Source: Balneolales bacterium (GTDB taxonomy: Bacteria > Bacteroidota > Rhodothermia > Balneolales > Natronogracilivirgulaceae). Taken from it: a stretch of DNA of 37,389 nucleotides. Below are positions 8,389-15,841 of the stretch, piece by piece (within the stretch, counting starts at the first letter, position 1; every line of letters starts with the position of its first letter). The stretch is from NCBI GenBank assembly GCA_007128425.1, contig SKXL01000188.1, positions 1 to 37,389 on the forward strand. The letters are read 5' to 3'. Under the pieces are notes generated by a model. That model searched no databases and was not told where the DNA came from. It was given only the letters and a program-made list of their open reading frames with translations. The position numbers and the translations under genes were made by a program.

Positions 8389-8991
8389 CTATTTTGCAGA
8401 CCGAACGAGTTCCAGGATCTCTTTCTGCAGAGTCTGACCCTCATCCCTGTTGTACCATTTTTGCAGGTGTTCCGTGATGTCTGTGACCGGCTCACCTTTT
8501 TCCCTATGTTCGAAAAACATCATTTGAGCAGGTTCCGGGCGAGGGCCCCACGTCCACAACACTTCTAGTGTATCTTTCTTGAGTGCAATCACTTTGGGGA
8601 TGGAGCGGGTGCCGTTTGTCTGATAGGCATCCATCACATCCAGATTTTCATCGCGTAACAACAAGCGTAAACTGACTTTGGGTACCGATACAGCCATTTT
8701 TGCCAGTCGGGGAATATTGTGGGCCACATCCCCACACCAGGCTTCCACCAATCCCAGCCAAATCTGGTTCTCTCGAATGGTTTTCAACTCTTCCAGCAGT
8801 TCGGGCATGATGATCGTCTTCTTGTCGATACGGTCCATTCGCTGACTGTTCAGACGTGTGTACTGCACCAAATCTTTGGATTGGTTTGGACCGGTGGTCT
8901 TGCGTTCTATCAGCAGGCTGTTGACAAGGTCGCGAAACCGTGCATAGGACATCGTTTTGTCAATATGACCCTGAGTGATGACTTTTGACAT
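8389..8991 (-). CDS. Thioredoxin-fold protein with a single-Cys WCGD motif
   Basis: A 200-residue cytoplasmic protein; no signal peptide is seen. The centre has a thioredoxin-like strand and motif LVEAWCGDVAHNIP (Cys86), followed by the cis-Pro loop GTRSIPKVIAL (about 127-137). The usual CxxC second cysteine is absent: WCGD in place of WCGPC. This matches my recollection of the Thioredoxin_9 group common in Bacteroidota, whose role is not established. A monothiol reductase or chaperone-like function is possible. It sits 48 bases after the UbiA-family gene and 11 before the aminotransferase. Confidence 0.85.
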   Translation of the reverse strand: MSKVITQGHIDKTMSYARFRDLVNSLLIERKTTGPNQSKDLVQYTRLNSQRMDRIDKKTIIMPELLEELKTIRENQIWLGLVEAWCGDVAHNIPRLAKMAVSVPKVSLRLLLRDENLDVMDAYQTNGTRSIPKVIALKKDTLEVLWTWGPRPEPAQMMFFEHREKGEPVTDITEHLQKWYNRDEGQTLQKEILELVRSAK

Positions 8992-9039
8992 GGAAATAGT
9001 GTTTTTTTCTTTGGAAAAAAATGTGCCTCAAAAGTACAG

Positions 9040-9927
9040 CTAATAATGATGAATGACCATAGCCATGACCAAAAACAGCACAAACATCAGGGACATGGTG
9101 TATTTCACACGCATCACCGTTCTGTACTCATCCGGATCCCCTTTCAGGGAACGCAATAACAGTGCTGCGGCACTACCCGCAAGCACAGCCACCGCAGGAA
9201 AAACAGCCACAAGCCAGGGTTGAAAGATGTAAAAACCGAAAGTCACAAGGATAATTCCTGTCACATAGGACAGCAGGAAAAAATGGTAAACCGCCCGCCT
9301 GCCAAAAGCCACCGCGAATGTCCGGTCACCTCTGCGCTCATCTTCGCTTAGCTGATATACTTGCGATACGGGATACAGACTCAGCATGACGAATGCAACG
9401 CCAACCGCTGGTATCAGGATCACCGGATCCCATGATGAACCGGCTGAAAGAAATCCAAAAACGAGTGGATTGGTACCAGTGCTTACACCTATTGCAATCA
9501 AACTCAAAACCGGATGTCCTTTCCACCGATAAACCGGATGGCTGTATAACCAGAAAAGGAGCATGCTGATGAGATAAAACAACAGGTACACCGGTCCGGC
9601 CGGGATGGACAAAATGAGTCCGGTGAATTGCAGCAATATGGATGCGGGTCGGGTCCAGTGTGCCAGGGGAGGCGGATGTCTGAGACCGCCAATCGGCCCC
9701 TCGTCCCTGTCCCAATATGAATTGTACACCGTAGCCCCTCCGAAAAGCAGCAAGTGTATCACCAGAAAATGGTAAAAAAAATCGCCAGGTGCATCCACGC
9801 CGGAAAGCAGACCACCAAGCAGGAATCCGCCTGACAGAATGCCCACCTGGTAATGCCACCTCAAGTGAATGCAAAAGCTGAGATACTCCCGCATACGTCC
9901 AGCTTGGTGAATCTCTTTATTATCCAT
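9040..9927 (-). CDS. UbiA-family prenyltransferase
   Basis: A 295-residue polytopic membrane enzyme with eight or nine hydrophobic spans. The first Asp-rich motif is YNSYWDRDEG (Asn69, Asp73, Asp75) and the second is QLSEDERRGDRTFAV. Both are the UbiA-superfamily sites that bind Mg-diphosphate and the prenyl chain. The aromatic or lipid acceptor is unknown: no menaquinone, chlorophyll or heme A genes are adjacent. It begins 25 bases after anmK on the same strand. Confidence 0.85.
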   Translation of the reverse strand: MDNKEIHQAGRMREYLSFCIHLRWHYQVGILSGGFLLGGLLSGVDAPGDFFYHFLVIHLLLFGGATVYNSYWDRDEGPIGGLRHPPPLAHWTRPASILLQFTGLILSIPAGPVYLLFYLISMLLFWLYSHPVYRWKGHPVLSLIAIGVSTGTNPLVFGFLSAGSSWDPVILIPAVGVAFVMLSLYPVSQVYQLSEDERRGDRTFAVAFGRRAVYHFFLLSYVTGIILVTFGFYIFQPWLVAVFPAVAVLAGSAAALLLRSLKGDPDEYRTVMRVKYTMSLMFVLFLVMAMVIHHY

Positions 9928-9951
9928 GTAATGACAGCCCAGGCATGAAAT

Positions 9952-11310
9952 TCAATTTAACTGGTCCGGAAATGAAATTTTTCCCAGGTGCAGCCGCGTA
10001 TCTTCACCGCAGACCAGTTCGTTAGCAAGAGCGGCAAAAAAAAGGGCCTCCTTTGCATCGGCCGATACCCCGAGTTTATTGATGCTTGCGACTGGAGACG
10101 GGGCCAGACGGTTCTCCAGTCCTTCCATCAGGGTATCGTTATAGGCTCCACCGCCGCTCACATAGACCTCGGCCGGCTCATTTTCGGGAAGAATGGCGTG
10201 GATCTGATCGGCAATCGTATCTACTGTGAGCCGGGTCAGGGTTGCCAACAGATCGACAGCTCGCAGAGATTTGAATTTATTGGTGACCCTATTACCGGAA
10301 TCCTCATTATCAGGAGCGATATCACCGGATTCCACTCTGCCGGAATGTGTAGCATCGTCTGATGCTCCCGGGTTGTCCTCTCCCCGTGATTCATCCCGAA
10401 AACTCTGCGACTCCTCCCTGCCCGCGCCCGGCACATCGCCCTGCATTCGCAATCCCAAATCCCTCATGCACTTCTCCACCCATTTCAGGTGAAACACCTC
10501 GAAACCTGTTGTTTTGGGAGCTGACTTTTCAAAATAGGGATGCTGTTTCAGCAGATCGAGTAAACCGGAATGAACCTCTCCGCGCGCCGCGAGGCCGCCA
10601 CCCTTGTCGTAGGGCAACCCGGTGAAATGTTGGCGGGTTGCCGCATCAATCAGGTTGTTGCCGGGCCCGGTATCAAAACTCAACGGCGGAAAGGTGTCCG
10701 ACCCTGCCGGCATCCAGGTGAAATTGGAGATTCCCCCGATATTGAGCAGTACACGATTTATTTTTAGATCGCTGAATAGCAAATAGTCGCCATAGGCAGC
10801 CAGTGGCGCTCCCTCATTTCCCCGGGCTGTATCACGCTGACGAAAATCACTGATGGTGATGATACCGGTCTGATACGCGATGTGGTCACCATCTCCGATC
10901 TGAAGGGTCGCATGCGGCATCCCCTCCAAATTGTGTTTGTGTTTTGGTGCGTGAAAGATGGTCTGACCGTGGCTGGCAACCAGATCCACATCCGCCGCTT
11001 TCACTTTCCAGTTTTTGAGTGCCACATTTATATAGCCCGAATGCAGGTGCGCCAGCCAGGTATGCCAGACGCACAGCAATTGCGTATCGATGCTTTCGGA
11101 GGTGGCAAAGGCGATAAGCTGGCGGCTTACACCCTCAGGATAGCTGACCGAAGTAAACTCCTCCAGCTCAAATTCGGTTGCCTTGCCGGCCTTGCCAAAC
11201 CGGCACAAGGCGATATCCAGCCCGTCCATGGACGTACCCGACATCAGCCCGATGATCCTGCGCTCTTTTTTTAATGAGATCTTTTCCAGTTTTTTCAGTA
11301 GTGGATTCAT
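9952..11310 (-). CDS. anmK: Anhydro-N-acetylmuramic acid kinase
   Basis: This enzyme converts 1,6-anhydro-MurNAc plus ATP to MurNAc-6-phosphate during peptidoglycan recycling in the cytoplasm. Motifs in order are GLMSGTSMDGLD (21-32, ATP phosphate), VASHGQTIFH (111-120), LLNIGGISNFT (188-198), SFDTGPGNNLID (211-222, catalytic Asp213), LPYDKGGGLAARG (232-244) and YVSGGGAYNDTLMEGL (383-398). At 452 residues it is longer than the usual 370-390. The excess is an 18-residue basic N-terminal extension and a low-complexity acidic/polar insertion at about residues 290-346 (10273-10443). It heads the minus-strand run and diverges from the gene at 11444. Confidence 0.95.
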   Translation of the reverse strand: MNPLLKKLEKISLKKERRIIGLMSGTSMDGLDIALCRFGKAGKATEFELEEFTSVSYPEGVSRQLIAFATSESIDTQLLCVWHTWLAHLHSGYINVALKNWKVKAADVDLVASHGQTIFHAPKHKHNLEGMPHATLQIGDGDHIAYQTGIITISDFRQRDTARGNEGAPLAAYGDYLLFSDLKINRVLLNIGGISNFTWMPAGSDTFPPLSFDTGPGNNLIDAATRQHFTGLPYDKGGGLAARGEVHSGLLDLLKQHPYFEKSAPKTTGFEVFHLKWVEKCMRDLGLRMQGDVPGAGREESQSFRDESRGEDNPGASDDATHSGRVESGDIAPDNEDSGNRVTNKFKSLRAVDLLATLTRLTVDTIADQIHAILPENEPAEVYVSGGGAYNDTLMEGLENRLAPSPVASINKLGVSADAKEALFFAALANELVCGEDTRLHLGKISFPDQLN

Positions 11311-11443
11311 AATATTTTCAGTATTTCACGGAAATATTGCGATTTTATACCCTGATCTGTTAAAAATATGCTTTAATGCTTTTTTTGAATGCTATGGCTA
11401 CTATCATACGCTTAAATTATCGTCCTTTCAAGAAAAAACGACC

Positions 11444-11698
11444 ATGAGTGAAGATGTGAACCCGAATGCTCCGGAGGATTTTGAAGCCGACATCAACCGG
11501 CTGGTGGCGCAGCTGAAGGCTGAGCTGGGTGGCGGAGCATCCCGGTGGTATTACGATGAATCTTCGGAAACCCTCTACATCGAACTTGAGAGCCTGAATC
11601 ACCTGTCGGAGGAGGAGGCCGGCCTGAAAGCCGGTCCGGTCCTTGATTCGAGCGAACTGGATTTCGAGGAGATTGTTTTGCTTCCCTATGATCATTGA
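11444..11698 (+). CDS. Small acidic hypothetical protein
   Basis: An 84-residue, strongly acidic protein with no signal peptide, membrane span or cysteine. The open frame extends upstream to 11183, but the ATG at 11444 is preferred: the upstream part overlaps anmK antisense and is compositionally unlike a protein. The sequence MSEDVNPNAPEDFEADINRL leads into a helix, then SRWYYDESSETLYIELESL, which could form two strands. I do not recognise the family. It is divergent from anmK, with a 133-base AT-rich gap as the likely shared promoter region. Confidence 0.7.
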   Translation: MSEDVNPNAPEDFEADINRLVAQLKAELGGGASRWYYDESSETLYIELESLNHLSEEEAGLKAGPVLDSSELDFEEIVLLPYDH

Positions 11699-11805
11699 TT
11701 TGAGTTTTATTCCATATATGTATCGATTTGTCGCATTGCGGTGGCATTTGCCGGAGCAGATACAACTTTTATCCCCTTTTAAGACCTCGTACCACTGAAA
11801 TCACC

Positions 11806-13047
11806 ATGCGTCTGATAAAATTTCTCCTTGTTTTCCTCGGTGTGGCCGTTCTTGTAGTCGGCTCAATTTTCTGGATCAATCGCGATACCTTTCTGACGGT
11901 ATTTCAGAACCGCCCTGCCATCATGGAGGGAAGCGAATGGGTGGAGAAGACCTACTCCCTGTCCGGACTCATTGAATTCATGGCGGAACAGCCTCAATAT
12001 GCGGCTGTCGTTTCTGTGCCCGCGACGGAAGACGACGACCGGCGCTATTCCAATGGCAGTGAAAGTCCAATAACACAGACCATTCGTTATCGGTCGGACC
12101 GAATGTATCCGGCCGGCACACTTTCCAATCTGTTGCTTTTTATCACCTATGCCGACCTTGTAACCTCAGGGTCACTTGATCCGAATACCACAGTAAATAC
12201 GGAAAAAATCTTCGGTTTTTACTTTTCCGGACTTGACCGGAGGCCTGAGCGCACCTTTCGCCGCTGGCAGCGTGACCGGGAATCCCCGCCCACCGTGAAT
12301 GCTCTGATACGCTACCTTGTTCGCCACAATGATCCGGCTGTCGCCGATTATCTGTTTTTTTTCATGGGTGAGGAAGAAGTCATGATACGAACCTCACAGC
12401 TTGGGGCAGGCCGGATCGAACCGCCGGTGCCGCAATTTGGATTGAGAATGGCTGCACTTCAGCCCGAAAATACCCGACCGATTGCCGACAACCTGACTCG
12501 GGTAAGCGGCCTGGCACGATCCGCCTTTTTGGATGAGGCGCTGGCTATCGCACGTCAGCAATGGCAACAGGTTCGTGAATTTCCTGATGTACGATTGTCA
12601 TCATTTCAGGATCAGCGGATACTTCACGGTTTCTACCCACGTATTCAGCCAGATCACTATGCCGGTCTGCTTGAATCCATCTGGTCCGGTACCCTGATCG
12701 ATGAGCAAACCAGCGAACTGCTACGTGATCTGCTTCAGCGTTCACCGGATGACCGGCTTCTGGAGCCTCACATCACCCGGTATGCCGCACATTTTGATGA
12801 GCGAATGAGTTACATGAGCGGCTGGAGTGTCGCCGTCAAGACGAAATCTGAACCATTCCGCGTTCAAATAGTGTTGATAGTTAATATTCCAGCAGGACTT
12901 TGGTTCCACATGAACAGTAACTTCATGGTTCAGGATTTTCATAACCGGATGTTCTATGATCCTGCAATACAAGAAAGGACATTCGAACTGCTCATGCAGT
13001 CCGAATCCGCAGGCCGGGCAGGTGTTTCACTTATTCCAAACAGATAA
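11806..13047 (+). CDS. Membrane-anchored beta-lactamase-like protein, catalytic residues absent
   Basis: A 413-residue protein with an N-terminal signal-anchor (residues 4-24, IKFLLVFLGVAVLVVGSIFW) and an extracytoplasmic domain resembling class A beta-lactamase-type serine hydrolases. The helix that should carry SxxK reads MYPAGTLSNLLLFITYADLV (Thr105 and Asn108 at the Ser and Lys positions). The SDN-like loop reads RHNDPAVADYLF (173-184). A KT-containing strand, GWSVAVKTKSEPFRVQIVL, sits where KTG is expected. If the fold assignment is right, this is a non-catalytic or divergent member. I chose the ATG at 11806 over the upstream in-frame 11728 because it places the hydrophobic anchor at the N-terminus. 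The cytidylate-kinase-like gene starts 7 bases after its stop. Confidence 0.7.
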   Translation: MRLIKFLLVFLGVAVLVVGSIFWINRDTFLTVFQNRPAIMEGSEWVEKTYSLSGLIEFMAEQPQYAAVVSVPATEDDDRRYSNGSESPITQTIRYRSDRMYPAGTLSNLLLFITYADLVTSGSLDPNTTVNTEKIFGFYFSGLDRRPERTFRRWQRDRESPPTVNALIRYLVRHNDPAVADYLFFFMGEEEVMIRTSQLGAGRIEPPVPQFGLRMAALQPENTRPIADNLTRVSGLARSAFLDEALAIARQQWQQVREFPDVRLSSFQDQRILHGFYPRIQPDHYAGLLESIWSGTLIDEQTSELLRDLLQRSPDDRLLEPHITRYAAHFDERMSYMSGWSVAVKTKSEPFRVQIVLIVNIPAGLWFHMNSNFMVQDFHNRMFYDPAIQERTFELLMQSESAGRAGVSLIPNR

Positions 13048-13054
13048 AACCGAC

Positions 13055-13759
13055 ATGCAGCCAAACCTATATCATAAAATCGATCGCGATATTGCAGCAC
13101 AACTTAAAATGCTGGGAATCGGTGAGAGAAGAGAACAGAAAATAAAATTTCCCGGCATCACCATTTCACGTGAATTCGGTTGTGAAGGCACACCACTGGC
13201 CCGCCTGCTTGTAGAAAAGCTGAGCACCGATGAATATCCATGGGTACTTTTTCACAAAGAACTCATCACCGAAATGTCGGAAAAGGATGACATTCAGAGG
13301 GATCTGATTGAATCCATCTCCGAATCACACCGGGGCCAGGTCCACCAGTACATTGAGCATTTACTGGCTCACAAGCCAACCAATGTCGAACTGTACAAAA
13401 AAATAGCAGAAACACTTCGGATACTGGGAGAACGCGGTCGTTCTGTCATTATGGGTTCCGGGGGTGCCATTATCACTGCCGGGCTTCCATTGATGCTGCA
13501 CATCCGTCTGCAGGCCCCTCTGGTCTTCCGGATCGATCGTGTATCAAAACTCCTCAATGTCTCACCGTCCGAGGCACGTGAACGCATAATGGCTTATGAT
13601 AACAAGCGCGAAGAATTCATCTATGAATTTACCCACAAGGATGTTCGAAGCCCGTACCATTACCACCTGATTTTCGATAACAGCAAGTTCGATGCCGCTC
13701 AGATCGCCGAACTGGTTTGTCAGGCTTTGAAATTACGCAATATGCTTCCAAATCAATAA
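13055..13759 (+). CDS. Cytidylate kinase-like family protein
   Basis: A 234-residue cytoplasmic protein of the Cytidylate_kin2-like family. The P-loop region is GITISREFGCEGTPLARLLVEKL (35-57), where GCEGTPLA replaces the usual GxxGxGKS/T form, as is common in this family. Further landmarks are FHKELITEMSEKDDI, the central GRSVIMGSGGAII and the LID-like FRIDRVSKLLNVSPSEARERI. Canonical Cmk phosphorylates CMP, but these divergent relatives have unproven substrates. The ATG at 13055 is chosen over 12956 because the upstream part overlaps the preceding gene. It is tightly packed behind the beta-lactamase-like gene. Confidence 0.82.
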   Translation: MQPNLYHKIDRDIAAQLKMLGIGERREQKIKFPGITISREFGCEGTPLARLLVEKLSTDEYPWVLFHKELITEMSEKDDIQRDLIESISESHRGQVHQYIEHLLAHKPTNVELYKKIAETLRILGERGRSVIMGSGGAIITAGLPLMLHIRLQAPLVFRIDRVSKLLNVSPSEARERIMAYDNKREEFIYEFTHKDVRSPYHYHLIFDNSKFDAAQIAELVCQALKLRNMLPNQ

Positions 13760-13829
13760 TACAGACCAGCTGAAGCACTTCACAAAACTTGCATCAACTT
13801 CAAAGCATATCTTTTACAACGCGCAACAA

Positions 13830-14318
13830 ATGAACAAGCTGTTTTATCTCTGGTACCTGCTCTGGCTACTTCCACTGTATCTCATCGGTATGGCCTTCCA
13901 TATGGGGGCTGTTTATCACGGACTGGGCAAAACCTATGATCAGGGTGAAAGCTACATTGCCGATGTTATCCATTTTGAGATCAAACAGATAGCCGCACAA
14001 ACCAACGGCAGCATCACCGTACAATTTACGAGGGATGATGGATCCGCTGTTATTCGTAAACTTTCTCAGCCCATTCAAAACGCAGCCCAACTCCAGGCCT
14101 CCGAGCTGATGCCAGTTCGTTATCTCGAAAACAGCTATCAACCCATTGTGCTTGTTCCAATCTATGAATTCCATCGAAAGATGGTATTGGTAAACCTTGC
14201 GGTCCTGGCTGTTTCCATCATCATTACCTTTTTTATCGCCCTTACGGCGCACAGATTTGCCCGCAGAAAACAGAAGTCAAGCAACAAACCGGAACAGAAG
14301 ATTGTCATTGTGGAGTGA
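13830..14318 (+). CDS. Two-helix membrane protein of unknown function
   Basis: A 162-residue protein with an N-terminal hydrophobic helix (about 4-24, LFYLWYLLWLLPLYLIGMAF) and a second near the C-terminus (about 119-142, MVLVNLAVLAVSIIITFFIAL), followed by a basic tail. The roughly 90-residue segment between them is beta-rich (SITVQFTRDDGSAVIRKL, LMPVRYLENSYQPIVLVP) and is predicted extracytoplasmic, reminiscent of DUF3592-type layouts. I do not recognise it further. Its stop is four bases before the methyltransferase ATG, so the two are almost certainly co-expressed. Confidence 0.72.
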   Translation: MNKLFYLWYLLWLLPLYLIGMAFHMGAVYHGLGKTYDQGESYIADVIHFEIKQIAAQTNGSITVQFTRDDGSAVIRKLSQPIQNAAQLQASELMPVRYLENSYQPIVLVPIYEFHRKMVLVNLAVLAVSIIITFFIALTAHRFARRKQKSSNKPEQKIVIVE

Positions 14319-14322
14319 TAAC

Positions 14323-15105
14323 ATGGACCGACCCGGCAGTCTCTATCTTATTCCCACTCCGCTGGGCCAACATCCCGAAAACCAGGTGCTTCCCGACCAT
14401 GTCATCAAGACCGTGCATAAACTGGACACCTTTTTTGTAGAACGCATCCGGAAAGCAAATTCCTTTCTTCGGTGGATCAAACATCCGGTGCCGGATTATA
14501 AATGCCGTTTTTACGAACTGAACAAGCAAACTCCGGGAGAAGATCTGGTTGAAATGCTGTCACTGCTGAAAAACGGAGTGAATGCCGGGATCATTACCGA
14601 AGCGGGATGTCCGGGCGTTGCCGATCCCGGGAGCGACCTGGTCAGGCTGGCCCATGAGTCAGGAATTGCGGTGATCCCTTTGGTCGGACCCTCATCCATC
14701 CTGCTTGCTGTCATGGCTTCCGGCATGAATGGCCAGGCCTTTTCGTTTCATGGATATCTCCCGCGACCGGGAAGGCAGCGGACCGAGCGCATCCGGTATC
14801 TGCAGAACGAATCGGCGGCCAGGCAGATCACCCAGGTATTCATGGAGACCCCCTACCGCAACAATAACCTCATGGCGGAACTGATCCGCGAATTACCAGA
14901 TGACACACGCCTGTGTGCCGCCATCAATCTGACCCTACCCGACGAGCAGATCATCAGCTGCCGTGTATCCGAATGGAAAAAGAGAACGTTCGACCTGGAT
15001 CAACTTCCCGCCATTTTCCTGCTGTTGGCTGAAGAAGTGGCAAGTGCCATCGGTATGAAGAGAAAAAAAAAGCCCACTCACATACGCAAGCGGGCTGGTA
15101 AATAG
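14323..15105 (+). CDS. RsmI-like tetrapyrrole-methylase-fold SAM methyltransferase
   Basis: A 260-residue SAM-dependent methyltransferase of the RsmI-like subgroup often found in Bacteroidota beside true RsmI. The N-terminus GSLYLIPTPLGQHPENQVLP matches the family, and the next stretch is FVERIRKANSFLRW. SAM-site signatures are ITEAGCPGVADPGSDLVRLA (about 95-113) and PLVGPSSILLAVMASGMNGQ, and a later one is METPYRNNNL. Canonical RsmI 2'-O-methylates C1402 of 16S rRNA; whether this paralogue does so is unknown. The ATG at 14323 is preferred to 14197, which overlaps the previous gene. The Lys-rich C-terminus (RKKKPTHIRKRAGK) is encoded across a terminator hairpin that serves the opposite strand. 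Confidence 0.88.
   Translation: MDRPGSLYLIPTPLGQHPENQVLPDHVIKTVHKLDTFFVERIRKANSFLRWIKHPVPDYKCRFYELNKQTPGEDLVEMLSLLKNGVNAGIITEAGCPGVADPGSDLVRLAHESGIAVIPLVGPSSILLAVMASGMNGQAFSFHGYLPRPGRQRTERIRYLQNESAARQITQVFMETPYRNNNLMAELIRELPDDTRLCAAINLTLPDEQIISCRVSEWKKRTFDLDQLPAIFLLLAEEVASAIGMKRKKKPTHIRKRAGK
15063..15096 (-). terminator. Rho-independent terminator for the ankyrin gene
   Basis: Read on the minus strand, AGCCCGCT (15096-15089) pairs with AGTGGGCT (15078-15071) in an 8-bp stem with one G-U pair and a 10-base loop, followed directly by nine T (15071-15063). It lies about 75 bases past the ankyrin stop and inside the 3' coding end of the convergent methyltransferase gene. Confidence 0.75.
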
Positions 15106-15170
15106 TAGTGGGTTTATTCAGAATTAAAAAAAACGTTTTAATAACTCGCAAAGATAATGGGTTCTTGCGA

Positions 15171-15569
15171 TTATGCGATTTTGCTGGTCGTCAGCGCCTC
15201 TTCCAAAATTGCTATCATCTCCTTATCGCCGTTTGATTTGGCATGATCCATTGCCGTCCACCTTCTGTCATCGGAGTAATTCACGACGGCCCCGTTCTCG
15301 ATAAGTAGCGAAGCGATGTCCTTATGTCCCCGGCTGGCTGCCCAGTATACGGGGGTGGTGCCGCGATTGTCTCTGTGATTTACATCCGCACCTTGTTCCA
15401 GTAAATACTCAACGATATCCTTGTGACCGTGTTTGGACGCCTTAAGCAAAGCAGATCTATTGTGTTCGTCCATGGTATTGGCACTGAGTCCATCATCTAT
15501 AAGATTGCGAATTATTGACAAGTCGCCGCTCTCTGCGGCGTCGAGAAGCTCTTTTTCTTTCATAAGCAC
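15171..15569 (-). CDS. Small ankyrin-repeat protein
   Basis: A 132-residue soluble protein made of about four ankyrin repeats. The clearest are NRSALLKASKHGHKDIVEYLLEQGADVNHRD and RGTTPVYWAASRGHKDIASLLIENGAVVNYSD, each with the TPL/GH.DIV..LL..GA consensus. A leading AAESGDLSIIRNLIDDGLSAN and a trailing degenerate repeat cap the array. There is no signal peptide or second domain, so it probably acts as a cytoplasmic protein-binding module. It is transcribed alone, between convergent and divergent neighbours. The start could be Met1 or Met3 (MLMKEKEL). Confidence 0.9.
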   Translation of the reverse strand: MLMKEKELLDAAESGDLSIIRNLIDDGLSANTMDEHNRSALLKASKHGHKDIVEYLLEQGADVNHRDNRGTTPVYWAASRGHKDIASLLIENGAVVNYSDDRRWTAMDHAKSNGDKEMIAILEEALTTSKIA

Positions 15570-15707
15570 CCTCAGTTTTTTAAATGTTAACAGTAGTGGT
15601 TTCCAACCCGTGTTCTAATGCATTGTAATAGATTTAAAACCCGTTTGCAACTCCAACTTTGGTTGTCTCAGAACATTTTTCCGTCATCGCACTATGCAAA
15701 AACGCTC

Positions 15708-15731
15708 AGGTTGTGAAAACAACCTTTTTTT
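15708..15731 (+). terminator. Hairpin with GAAA tetraloop and T-run upstream of the RlmN-family gene
   Basis: AGGTTGT (15708-15714), loop GAAA, ACAACCT (15719-15725), then a run of seven T (15725-15731). This is a compact intrinsic terminator on the plus strand. No plus-strand gene lies between the methyltransferase, which ends about 600 bases earlier, and this hairpin. It could stop read-through antisense to the ankyrin gene, end a small RNA, or attenuate the following gene. A weak promoter-like pair (TTGCTA 15734-15739, TAATTT 15758-15763, spacer 18) lies just downstream. Confidence 0.6.
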
Positions 15732-15841
15732 CATTGCTATTACCCCCTTAAATGATGTAATTTAGAACGTTTGCAATACTGCCTGACTTCGGTGTCAATA
15801 CATCCGGCATGGCCATGCTTTATCTGATCATCTAATTACTC

